7,019 bases of DNA from an uncultured Eubacteriaceae bacterium (GTDB lineage Bacteria; Bacillota; Clostridia; Lachnospirales; CAG-274): assembly GCA_947565475.1 (NCBI GenBank), contig CANOGI010000117.1, positions 1 through 7,019 of the forward strand, in the 5' to 3' direction. A program made the position numbers and the translations under genes. The notes below the pieces were generated by a model. That model was not told the origin of the DNA. It saw nothing but the letters and a program-made list of their open reading frames with translations, and did no database searches. Each line of letters begins with the position of its first letter. Positions within the stretch are counted from its first letter, which is position 1. Shown here in pieces: positions 1 through 6,449 of the stretch.

Positions 1-720
1 CTCAATAAGAGCGTCAATAATCTCCGTGAGCGTTTTTTTTAGTTCGTCATAGTCCCCGCACTCAGGGGTAATAATCTCAATAACATCTAAAAGAGCCATA
101 GCGAGCCACCCCATGCTTCTTCCCCAAAAGCTTCTCGACAGACCCGTTTTTTTATCACACCAAAACTCAAAATGGCTTTCGTCCCACGCGTGATAATAAA
201 GACCAGTTTTGTCGTCCCGCATATTTTTTTTGCAAAGCATAAATTGCCTTATTACATCGTTATAATTTCTTTTGCTGTCAAAAACTTTAATAAACATAGC
301 GTAAAAAGGGGCTTCCATATACAGCCCGTCAAGCCACACTTGATTTCTATAAATCTTTTTGTGCCAGAAAGAGCCCTCTGATGTTCTTGGGTGCTTATAA
401 AGCTGATTTCTTAGTTTAAAAATAGCCTTTCTGTACTTTTCCTCTTTTGTTTCCATAAATATGTCAAATAAAACTTTTCCGTTGTTAATATGGTCAATAT
501 TATACTCATACGGCCGATAATCTTTTATCATACCGTTATCGTAAATAAATTTTTCCATATAGTCAAGACAAATATCAAAATATTTTTTGTCTCCTGTTTC
601 CTTCCAAATTTTAAGAAGTCCCTGCATGACAACACCGTTATCATAAGACCATCTCTCATAATTAAGCGACGGCCGTCTTAAAACAACACAATCCGCCATT
701 TTTACAGACCACTTTTCCAT
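1..720 (-). CDS. GH105 unsaturated rhamnogalacturonyl/galacturonyl hydrolase (N-terminal 240 residues, cut by window edge)
   Basis: Translation from the ATG at 720 is open for 240 codons to the window edge; the C-terminus lies outside. Family GH105 enzymes (YteR/YesR type) remove the 4,5-unsaturated uronate that pectate or rhamnogalacturonan lyases leave on oligosaccharides. Visible family signatures are WSYDNGVVMQGL (44-55), NIDHINNGK (74-82), HPRTSEGSFWHK (110-121), QVWLDGLYM (127-135), YYHAWDES (175-182) and SFWGRSMGWLAMAL (197-210). Asp76, Asp131 and His177 are spaced 55 and 46 residues apart, the spacing I recall for Asp88, Asp143 and His189 of B. subtilis YteR, so the active site looks intact. 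The ATG is the only good start: a TAA lies 23 codons upstream and GGAGGGG precedes it. There is no signal peptide, so it is probably cytoplasmic. It is the last visible gene of the pectin cluster, behind a long spacer. Linkage preference (GalA-Rha versus GalA-GalA) cannot be read from sequence. Confidence 0.92.
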   Translation of the reverse strand, partial: MEKWSVKMADCVVLRRPSLNYERWSYDNGVVMQGLLKIWKETGDKKYFDICLDYMEKFIYDNGMIKDYRPYEYNIDHINNGKVLFDIFMETKEEKYRKAIFKLRNQLYKHPRTSEGSFWHKKIYRNQVWLDGLYMEAPFYAMFIKVFDSKRNYNDVIRQFMLCKKNMRDDKTGLYYHAWDESHFEFWCDKKTGLSRSFWGRSMGWLAMALLDVIEIITPECGDYDELKKTLTEIIDALIE

Positions 721-724
721 AAAG

Positions 725-731
725 CCCCTCC
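725..731 (-). promoter_or_regulatory. Ribosome binding site of the GH105 gene
   Basis: On the minus strand GGAGGGG ends 4 nt before the ATG at 720; its GGAGG core is 6 nt away. The reading frame stays open for 22 sense codons upstream of the ATG (back to a TAA) but contains no ATG, GTG or TTG, so this site fixes the start. Confidence 0.7.
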
Positions 732-872
732 AATCCCAAAAGTCAAATTTTGATATAACATTTTTAAAACATAGCTGACTTTCGCTTTATCCTATAGTAT
801 AATAAAAGCCCTCTGAATTATATTTTCAAGCAAAATACTATTATCACGGCCTTATAACTCTCTTAGTCAAGA

Positions 873-1017
873 CTACTCGAATTTTCGCATAGCGAAAATT
901 CTCATAACCGACGGTGAAAGTATTCACCTTTGCTCTCAAAGTAAGCTTACACTCCCACTTAATACAAGACTAAATTTCCCCCCGCTTAAAAAGCAGTGGA
1001 CTTCCTCTGTCGTTAAA
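873..1017. repeat. Dispersed structured repeat, copy 1
   Basis: About 145 nt, similar along its whole length to 1344-1486 and more distantly to 3075-3219, all in the same orientation. Shared blocks read on the plus strand include ACTACTCGAATTTT, CACTTAA, ACAAGACTAA, CCCCGCTTAAAAAGCAG and CTGTCG. Structure read on the plus strand: a perfect 10-bp hairpin GAATTTTCGC-ATA-GCGAAAATTC (879-901), a small hairpin GGTGAA-AGTA-TTCACC (913-928), the palindrome GTAAGCTTAC (941-950), a stem CCGCT/AGTGG (982-986 with 995-999), and long-range pairing CGACGG/CTGTCG (909-914 with 1007-1012) that encloses most of the element. Similarity may start a few bases earlier, at AGTCAA (865). It could be a MITE-like mobile element, the relic of a transposon end, or a non-coding RNA; I do not recognise the family. 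Confidence 0.82.
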
Positions 1018-1071
1018 ATAACGTAAGTTTGACAAAAACTTCTGAGCAAAACTACGTTTCGCTGTTATTTT
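1015..1071. repeat. Nested imperfect inverted repeat next to repeat copy 1
   Basis: Three complementary pairs nest around one centre: AAAATAAC (1015-1022) with GTTATTTT (1064-1071), AACGTA (1020-1025) with TACGTT (1053-1058), and AAGTTT (1025-1030) with AAACTT (1036-1041). The first two share bases, so not all can form at once. It directly adjoins the end of copy 1 and has no counterpart beside copy 2, so it is not part of the repeat unit. Function unknown; the A+T-rich composition makes chance pairing a real possibility. Confidence 0.4.
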
Positions 1072-1106
1072 TCATCGAACTCATATTATTTTAATGATTC
1101 TCAAAT

Positions 1107-1156
1107 AAGCGCCGATTTTTAGCTATTAATAAATTTAATATCTAAAATCGGCGCTT
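1107..1156 (-). terminator. Long terminator-like inverted repeat, probably ending the GH28 transcript
   Basis: The arms 1107-1129 and 1135-1156 form 21 base pairs: 13 uninterrupted (AAGCGCCGATTTT with AAAATCGGCGCTT), a single bulged T, two pairs, one mismatch, then six pairs closing a 5-nt loop. On the minus strand the stem is preceded by an A-run and followed by TTATTTG; on the plus strand it is followed by TTTCC. The T-tract is weak on both strands, so it may act in either direction or have another role. Its position downstream of GH28 and upstream of GH105 fits a transcript boundary. Confidence 0.55.
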
Positions 1157-1343
1157 TCCTACAGCAATTCCATTAAAAATAAAGAAAATTTTATAAAAAA
1201 TATTTTATGAACATAAGATTAACAAATCAGGCAAAACACGGTTTGATTTTTTTGATGAAAATGTAAATAAATTAATTAAAGGCTCAAAAAATTTTTAATA
1301 AAATATTTTTTCTCTCTGGGTATATATAAACATTGAGTCAAAA

Positions 1344-1486
1344 CTACTCGAATTTTTGTATAACAAAAATTCTCGTAACCGATGGCGAAAGCATTTTCCT
1401 TTATATTCAGAGTGAGCTTGCACTTCCACTTAACACAAGACTAAGGTCCCCGCTTAAAAAGCAGCGGACATCATCTGTCGGTTAAA
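1344..1486. repeat. Dispersed structured repeat, copy 2
   Basis: Aligns with copy 1 over its full length with only a few bases of gaps; similarity may start at AGTCAA (1336). Its main hairpin GAATTTTTGT-ATA-ACAAAAATTC (1350-1372) matches that of copy 1 in size and loop but differs at two C-G pairs that have become T-A, so both arms changed together. The inner stem is CCGCT/AGCGG (1450-1454 with 1463-1467), where copy 1 has a G-T wobble. The long-range pairing AACCGATGG (1377-1385) with CTGTCGGTT (1475-1483) is 9 bp including two wobbles. It lies 100 nt downstream of the GH28 stop codon. Confidence 0.82.
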
Positions 1487-1586
1487 TATCTCCATATAAA
1501 CACGTATCACAGTCACCTAAGATAACATATACAATTAACGTAAATATCTTCGCCACAGAATTATATATAATCGCCCCCAAAACAAT

Positions 1587-2936
1587 TTATTTAACTAAGC
1601 AGTCCTTTGAACCAACCTGCTCAATAAGCTTTCCGTTCTCACTTCGGTTATTCTTCATTTTGCAATTAGAGAACACAATATCCTCGCAGTTCTCAAGTTC
1701 AAAAACATTTCCATCAACACCGACAACAGTAACGTTGTTAATAACAAAATTTTTAGAATTTCTTATAAAGAAACCTTTTTGCTTCATAGGCTCAATACCC
1801 GCGAGCATAGCCGGACAACCCTCTTTAGCGTCGTCCGCCATAGAAATATAAATATTGTCAAATGTAATATCCTCTACAAACATCTCGGCGAGGCCATAAA
1901 AATAACCGGCAGCGGCGTTGACATTTTTAGCTGTGATATTAGCGAAGCTTAAACGTCTGAAAGCGGGTGTTTCCTCTGTTACAGGATAAGGATTTTTGTC
2001 CCACACATATTTATCGTCGCCTTTAGGCCCGCAGAAATAATAAAGATTAGCGATAAACGGACACAACACGTTATTCATTACAATATTGTTTACTCGAATA
2101 TCCTCAACCTTTCCGCCTCTTCCGCGTCTTGATTTAAGTCTTATACCTCTGTCCGTTCCCTCAAAAACACAGTTGCTTATAGTCACATTAAGAATATCCC
2201 CGCTCATTTCGCTTCCGAGAACAACTCCACCGTGTCCGTGAACCATAGTACAGTTAGTAATAGTCACGTTTGAGCATGGAACTTTAATTTCCGTATCCTC
2301 CGTGCCCGCTTTTATCGCTATACAGTCGTCGCCAACATCGATATGGCAGTTAGAAATATGTACGTTTGTACAAGACTCAGGGTCAATACCGTCCGTATTG
2401 GGAGAATCCGACGGATTATTAATACTTACATTGTCTATCGTCACATTATCGCATAAAATAGTATTGATTGTCCAGCTTGGAGAATTTTTAAGAGTAACCC
2501 CTGAAATAAGAACATTCTCGCACTCATAAGGAGCGATAAGCTTAGGTCTTGGATATTTGTTCTCTTTAGCCCTGAAAATCTTCCACCAAAAAGCGCCCTG
2601 CCCGTCTAAAGTACCCCTGCCTGTGACTGAGACATTTCGGGCGTTGTCCGCGTTAATACAAGAAGCGTAACATTCCCTTTTAACACCTTCCCACCTTGAT
2701 ATAACAACGGGATATTCCTCAATATCATTGGAAAATAATAAAGTCGCTCCCGCCTCAAGATAAAGGTTCATATCACTCTCAAGAAAAATCGCGCCTGTAA
2801 GAAATTTTCCGGCGGGAACATAAATTTTCCCCCCTCCATTATCGGCGCACTTCTTAATCGCTTTTTTAATAGATTCGGTACAAGATGTTACCCCGTCTCC
2901 TACAGCGCCAAAATCCATAATATTGTAAACTGACAT
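1587..2936 (-). CDS. GH28 polygalacturonase-family hydrolase (probable exo-acting, intracellular)
   Basis: A 449-residue right-handed beta-helix enzyme of family GH28, which hydrolyses alpha-1,4-galacturonosyl or related linkages in pectin by inversion. The N-terminus VYNIMDFGAVGDG (3-15) is the usual helix start with no signal peptide. All catalytic motifs are present: NTDGID (180-185, Asp182), GDDCIAIKAG (202-211, Asp203 and Asp204), HGHGG (233-237, His235) and GIRLKSRRGRGG (264-275). Many N-V-x-I/V repeats mark the helix coils. The length and lack of a signal resemble intracellular bacterial exo-polygalacturonases that trim oligogalacturonides, but rhamnogalacturonan hydrolase or another GH28 activity cannot be excluded. 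The ATG at 2936 follows AGGAGG by 8 nt and matches the family N-terminus. It follows the lyase-like gene by 279 nt that contains a repeat copy, and is followed by another copy. Confidence 0.95.
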   Translation of the reverse strand: MSVYNIMDFGAVGDGVTSCTESIKKAIKKCADNGGGKIYVPAGKFLTGAIFLESDMNLYLEAGATLLFSNDIEEYPVVISRWEGVKRECYASCINADNARNVSVTGRGTLDGQGAFWWKIFRAKENKYPRPKLIAPYECENVLISGVTLKNSPSWTINTILCDNVTIDNVSINNPSDSPNTDGIDPESCTNVHISNCHIDVGDDCIAIKAGTEDTEIKVPCSNVTITNCTMVHGHGGVVLGSEMSGDILNVTISNCVFEGTDRGIRLKSRRGRGGKVEDIRVNNIVMNNVLCPFIANLYYFCGPKGDDKYVWDKNPYPVTEETPAFRRLSFANITAKNVNAAAGYFYGLAEMFVEDITFDNIYISMADDAKEGCPAMLAGIEPMKQKGFFIRNSKNFVINNVTVVGVDGNVFELENCEDIVFSNCKMKNNRSENGKLIEQVGSKDCLVK

Positions 2937-2944
2937 TTAAATAA

Positions 2945-2950
2945 CCTCCT
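2945..2950 (-). promoter_or_regulatory. Ribosome binding site of the GH28 gene
   Basis: A perfect AGGAGG on the minus strand, 8 nt before the ATG at 2936. This consensus site suggests efficient independent initiation, as expected for a gene not coupled to its upstream neighbour. Confidence 0.85.
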
Positions 2951-3074
2951 AAAATATGCTTAAAATATGGGTATATAACCCTAAAATATTTTTCTATGAA
3001 TAAAAACTCTTTATTGCGTACACTTCCTCAAATTATCGTTGACAGCCGGCAAAAAAACTTAATAAGGACAAAGC

Positions 3075-3219
3075 CTATTCGCATTTTTATTTTACAAAAA
3101 TACTCTATACTAACAGAAGATAACTCCACCTTTGTATTCAATGGAAAATTGTGCCCCCAACTGAATAAAAGAGTAAATCCCCTCCTCTTTTAAAGCCAGA
3201 AACTTCCTTTGTCATTTAA
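3075..3219. repeat. Dispersed structured repeat, degenerate copy 3
   Basis: By eye this aligns with copy 1 over the same 145-nt length with about two single-base gaps; I estimate somewhat over half to two thirds identity. Shared blocks are CTATTCG (CTACTCG in copy 1), CACCTTTG, a run like CCAACTGAATAAAAGAGTAA (copy 1: CCACTTAATACAAGACTAA), TTAAA/GC near the inner stem, ACTTCCT and TGTC. At the position of the 10-bp hairpin it keeps the same geometry: GCATTTTTAT-TTT-ACAAAAATAC (3081-3103), where the two non-Watson-Crick positions are G-U wobbles if read on the minus strand. The inner stem and the long-range pairing are eroded. Its right edge overlaps the stop codon of the lyase-like gene (TAA at 3216-3218). 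Confidence 0.6.
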
Positions 3220-5408
3220 ATCTTCATTCCCTCTTTAACTATCGCCGAATAAAAAGAAGCGACTGGCATAAAAGATTGAGCTATACCTTTTGTGCTTTGG
3301 CCCGAAACAATGACAGCGCCGTCCTTCTCATACTTATCCCCGCTGTAATTACCGTTTTTTTCTCTCATATACTCAGTAAAAGTTTTAATTCCCGCCTCAA
3401 GATATTTTCTTCTTCCCGTAAGACGATAAGCGCAGCTTAAAGCCTCTAAAACGGTGGTATTGTTGCCGTTTCTCTTAAGGCTCGGCATTTCCTTATAATA
3501 AAATAACCCGCAATCAAGAACACAATTCTCAATCATATCATCAACAGCCTCAAGAATCATATTCTTAAGCTCAATGTTAGGTCTTATCTCATAATACCTC
3601 ATAAGACTCACAACGGCAATAGAAATCATAAAAGGCACTCTTATAGCCACATGGTCTGTATAAGGGGCTAGCCAAAGCCCATACCTCTCTTTCCAGCTTT
3701 TAAAATGTCCTATAATAAAATCAGCGTCCTCAAGCCAGCTTTCATCATTTGTTTCCTTGTAAAGAGTTACTAAAGCCCTTAAAGCCCACCCTGTCTCTCT
3801 GGCGTTGATTTCCCCCTCTTTATTATATCTGGGCTCTTTAAGGTTTCTTTTAATATTATTTCCTATCCCAATAGCTGAGTCATAAGCGAATTTATCTCCC
3901 GTGGCGTGATAATAATCAAAAAGACCCTCCACCCACTCGTGGCTTATCTCTATTTTTCCCGAAACGTGCCTCGCCGAATGCTCAATCTGCCCAAATAATC
4001 TGCACTCGTCGTCCGAACACCTGCATATGTCAATATCTAACCAATGTCTGGCAGAAACAAGCATATAATCAAGCATACGCCTGTACCCTGTCCTCACATA
4101 CATAAGCATGGCGGTATGAGGAAAATCATACTCGTTATTTACCCATACAAGTTCTCCGTTCCCCCTGCCTTGTTTAGTATAGTGCATATCGGGAACATCG
4201 CCCCAATTAAGAATACCGTAAGCTTTGCCTCTGGCGTCCATTCTGTGTACAAAAGCCATCTCAAATTCCTCAACACGCTCACTTTTATCAAGAAATATAT
4301 CAGGAAAAATTTTAGCGTCAACATAAGTTTTCGTGTCAAGACACGGTCTGTCCGGCATTTGAAACTGTAAAGAGCGTATATTGAGTTCTTCATTGGTGAC
4401 GTTTCCTGAATGCAGATGAACAAAAAGAGTATGTGTTTTCGCCATTCCCCTTAAAAACTCGATTTTTGAGTTTTTGGGAACAATCTCCGCGGAAATACCG
4501 CTTTTATCCACTTTAAAAGCTTTGGGATAATTTTGATACGCCTGAAAAAGAGTAGCGCATATTCCTCCCTCGCCGTCGTTCCAGTCGGCGAAAAACGTTC
4601 CGTAAAAAACCTCTGGAAAGTGCTCGTTTGCTTCATAAATAAGATGTTTGGCGTCTATTTCGTAATAAAGTGAATCGTCCTTTTCCCCTATTGTAAAATC
4701 AGTTTTATAATTTGATTTAGCGATACACGTTTTTATATTGTTTATAGACTTTTTACGGAAATCAATGTTAAGTGATTTTATCTCAACAAAATCACTCTTT
4801 TCTAAATTCAAAATTTTATAATCTATTTTAAACCATTCTTTGTCCCTGAAAAACTCTAAGTCTACAATAAAATCCAGCAAAGAATTTCCGTCCTTGTCAA
4901 AATGTTTTCCCTTTCCCTCCAAAATTACGGTAACAGGGCCTTCCTTGACAATTTCCCATTCATTAACAACCGCTGTATATTTCCCGTTAAGAACAGGGCC
5001 TCTAATATTTTTCTCCTCAAACCTTATATTTTCCGATTTTATCAAATTAAAAATATTTCCTTTTCTATTGAGTTTTACAATAAGCTTTCCTGTATCAATA
5101 GTAAAAGTGTTTCCCTGTAAAAACACGCTTATTTTATCTGGTTTAAGCTTTTCTTTTACGGCTTTGCAATAATAAGTCTTGCTTTTATTTCCAGGCAAAT
5201 CGGCGAGAAAATCTATTAAAGCCCATTTAACTGAACCGTCTTGCCAATATGCGGTAGCTTCCGCTTGTGACAATACCTGGCCGTTGTCGTCGGCTACCGC
5301 GAAATTCTCAAGGTCGAATACATCGCCCTCCGGAAAAGGAACAGCCGCGCGGCAAGGCTCTTTTATTCTGTCAAAAGAAGATAATTTCTCAAAATATAAT
5401 TTATTCAA
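3216..5408 (-). CDS. PcRGLX/YetA-like protein, predicted rhamnogalacturonan (exo-)lyase
   Basis: A 730-residue protein that I assign to the PcRGLX/YetA-like family, named after a Penicillium exo-rhamnogalacturonan lyase and B. subtilis YetA. Order of parts: an N-terminal beta domain (about 1-90) with VPFPEG (23-28) and YWQDGSVKWALIDF (54-67), both typical of the family; a central beta-sandwich (about 95-350); and a C-terminal alpha/alpha-toroid (about 380-725) with NWGDVPDMHY (401-410), WVNNEYDFPHTAML (422-435), SHEWVEGLFDYY (489-500), TGD (503-505) and ARETGWALRALVTLY (536-550). No signal peptide is seen, so it is probably cytoplasmic. It is shorter than my recollection of YetA (over 800 residues). 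The start is TTG at 5408: it overlaps the esterase stop (TTGA), has GGAG 9 nt upstream, and gives the expected family N-terminus. A lyase role fits the adjacent GH105, which would clear its unsaturated products; whether this bacterial member is catalytic is an inference. Confidence 0.85.
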   Translation of the reverse strand: MNKLYFEKLSSFDRIKEPCRAAVPFPEGDVFDLENFAVADDNGQVLSQAEATAYWQDGSVKWALIDFLADLPGNKSKTYYCKAVKEKLKPDKISVFLQGNTFTIDTGKLIVKLNRKGNIFNLIKSENIRFEEKNIRGPVLNGKYTAVVNEWEIVKEGPVTVILEGKGKHFDKDGNSLLDFIVDLEFFRDKEWFKIDYKILNLEKSDFVEIKSLNIDFRKKSINNIKTCIAKSNYKTDFTIGEKDDSLYYEIDAKHLIYEANEHFPEVFYGTFFADWNDGEGGICATLFQAYQNYPKAFKVDKSGISAEIVPKNSKIEFLRGMAKTHTLFVHLHSGNVTNEELNIRSLQFQMPDRPCLDTKTYVDAKIFPDIFLDKSERVEEFEMAFVHRMDARGKAYGILNWGDVPDMHYTKQGRGNGELVWVNNEYDFPHTAMLMYVRTGYRRMLDYMLVSARHWLDIDICRCSDDECRLFGQIEHSARHVSGKIEISHEWVEGLFDYYHATGDKFAYDSAIGIGNNIKRNLKEPRYNKEGEINARETGWALRALVTLYKETNDESWLEDADFIIGHFKSWKERYGLWLAPYTDHVAIRVPFMISIAVVSLMRYYEIRPNIELKNMILEAVDDMIENCVLDCGLFYYKEMPSLKRNGNNTTVLEALSCAYRLTGRRKYLEAGIKTFTEYMREKNGNYSGDKYEKDGAVIVSGQSTKGIAQSFMPVASFYSAIVKEGMKI

Positions 5409-6442
5409 AAATAATCACTCCAATCGTCAAAAAAAGCGTAAGCCGAACCATACCATTTATGTCCTCCATCAAAAACTTTATGTAAGAGATTATTACTTTC
5501 CAATAAAGCATAAGATTTTTCCGCCTCAAAAATTTGCTCAAAAACATTGTTAAGTTTTCTCTTTCCATTAAGTTTATCCTCATTTCCGCTTTCAATAAGT
5601 AACCGCCTTGGGGCAATCATACTTCCTAAATCACATATATCGATATACCGCCACAAATCATACACAAAATTACAGCCGCATAAATTATTATCAAGTATAG
5701 TGTCCTTAAGACCATGAAAATATCCGCTTACAGCGGCGCACTCCACTCTCTCGTCAAGAGCCGCGAGAAACAATGTACATAACCCGCCGCCCGAAAAACC
5801 ACAGCACGCGACGCTGTCACTTTTAAAATCAAATTCTTTAATATAATCAATAAGACGCATAAGATCAAAAACCATAAGCCCAAGAAGCGACATACCAAGG
5901 CTCATAGCCGCGTTATTCAAATCGTCGCAGGAACTTTTTAAAATACAGTCATCTTTTTGCTGCCTTTCCTCCCGCCTTTCCCCCGAACCGCATAAATCAG
6001 GACAAAATACAGTATATCCCTCTTTTACTAGGTCTAAAGCGTAAGTATAATTATAGCTCTCAATCTTCTCTCTTGTAAGATCATTTATAATTCCAACAAG
6101 ACCGTTTTTACCGTCGCTGGCGTGTCCATGAACAGCAATAACAGGCACTCCCTTTCCCTCTTTAGGAGTTAATATAAACAAAGGCATAAAAACTCTCGGC
6201 TGTGTCTCAATAACTACCTTATCCCTTTTATATCCGTCAAATTCCACACTTTCAATAATTTTAGGATTTAACTCACATCTTATCATTTTATCAATTCCTA
6301 AGAGCTTGAGGAGTTTCAACTTAATCTCTTTTTGCCATAAAATAAGTTCTTCTTTTGTTTCTCCAAAAAAACCAAACTTGCGATAATTAGCATCAAAAAA
6401 GTTCAAAAAATAATCTCGCATACTGTAATAATTTGTTTCCAA
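5405..6442 (-). CDS. Alpha/beta-hydrolase, probable carbohydrate (acetyl) esterase
   Basis: 345 residues from a TTG start at 6442. The alpha/beta-hydrolase fold shows as PVIAVHGHASDG (100-111, HGH as oxyanion-hole region), a D-x-C-G-S-G turn (149-154), the nucleophile elbow GFSGGG (215-220, Ser217), an acid on the strand ending LLIESGNEDK (281-290, Glu284 or Asp289) and DGGHKW (325-330, His328). It is rich in cysteine and lacks a signal peptide, so it is presumably cytoplasmic. The layout resembles dienelactone-hydrolase/acetyl-esterase-like families near sugar-degradation genes; the inferred job is removing acetyl or other esters from pectin oligosaccharides, but peptidase or other ester substrates are not excluded. 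An upstream in-frame ATG at 6541 would add 33 residues inside the preceding gene and has no ribosome site; the TTG has AAGGGG 7 nt upstream and is preferred. It begins 34 nt after the methylesterase and overlaps the next start by TTGA. Confidence 0.82.
   Translation of the reverse strand: METNYYSMRDYFLNFFDANYRKFGFFGETKEELILWQKEIKLKLLKLLGIDKMIRCELNPKIIESVEFDGYKRDKVVIETQPRVFMPLFILTPKEGKGVPVIAVHGHASDGKNGLVGIINDLTREKIESYNYTYALDLVKEGYTVFCPDLCGSGERREERQQKDDCILKSSCDDLNNAAMSLGMSLLGLMVFDLMRLIDYIKEFDFKSDSVACCGFSGGGLCTLFLAALDERVECAAVSGYFHGLKDTILDNNLCGCNFVYDLWRYIDICDLGSMIAPRRLLIESGNEDKLNGKRKLNNVFEQIFEAEKSYALLESNNLLHKVFDGGHKWYGSAYAFFDDWSDYF
5418..5421 (-). promoter_or_regulatory. Ribosome binding site and TTGA coupling site for the lyase-like gene
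   Basis: GGAG on the minus strand, 9 nt before the TTG start at 5408. It lies within the last codons of the esterase gene, and the TTG start and the esterase TGA stop share two bases (TTGA, 5408-5405), the arrangement expected for translational coupling. The site decides the start, because no ATG fits the family N-terminus. Confidence 0.7.
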
Positions 6443-6449
6443 AATATCA

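Larger units (their letters stand above)
721..1586. other. 866-nt gene-free stretch between GH28 and GH105
   Basis: I find no convincing protein gene here on either strand. The stretch holds two copies of a structured repeat (873-1017 and 1344-1486), an imperfect nested hairpin (1015-1071), a long terminator-like inverted repeat (1107-1156) and very A+T-rich filler (about 1160-1330). The 100 nt just after the GH28 stop (1487-1586) and the 140 nt before GH105 show nothing I can name. A spacer this long is unusual in a cluster whose other genes abut, and suggests that GH105 is a separately controlled unit or that elements have inserted here. Confidence 0.75.

Noticed and set aside
817..822. A perfect TATAAT on the minus strand about 100 nt upstream of GH105, considered as a promoter -10 box
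   Set aside because: No recognisable -35 hexamer lies at 16-18 nt spacing and no extended -10 is present; in DNA this A+T-rich a lone TATAAT is weak evidence.
1197..1298. A 33-codon plus-strand open stretch ending KLIKGSKNF, which reads like a protein C-terminus (for example TRFDFFDENVNKLIKG)
   Set aside because: It has no start codon or ribosome site, is preceded by a stop in the same frame, and lies in very A+T-rich DNA where lysine/asparagine-rich open stretches arise by chance. It could be a gene remnant, but nothing supports that.
721..1586. A CRISPR array, given repeated blocks in a gene-free stretch
   Set aside because: The repeats are about 145 nt long, diverged, only two in this stretch and about 330 nt apart; there are no short identical repeats with regular spacers.
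2964..2987. GGGTATATAACCC upstream of GH28 (similar to GGGTATATATAAAC near 1318), considered as an operator
   Set aside because: Only four bases each side are symmetric and the second occurrence is incomplete; this is too little to call a regulator site.
4139..4423. Minus-strand open frame of 94 residues inside the lyase-like gene
   Set aside because: It is a shadow of the 730-residue gene in another frame, with no family features and no ribosome site. The other short open frames overlapping the large genes (including plus-strand ones at 172-381, 490-681, 4044-4370, 4840-5172 and 5179-5553) were rejected for the same reason.
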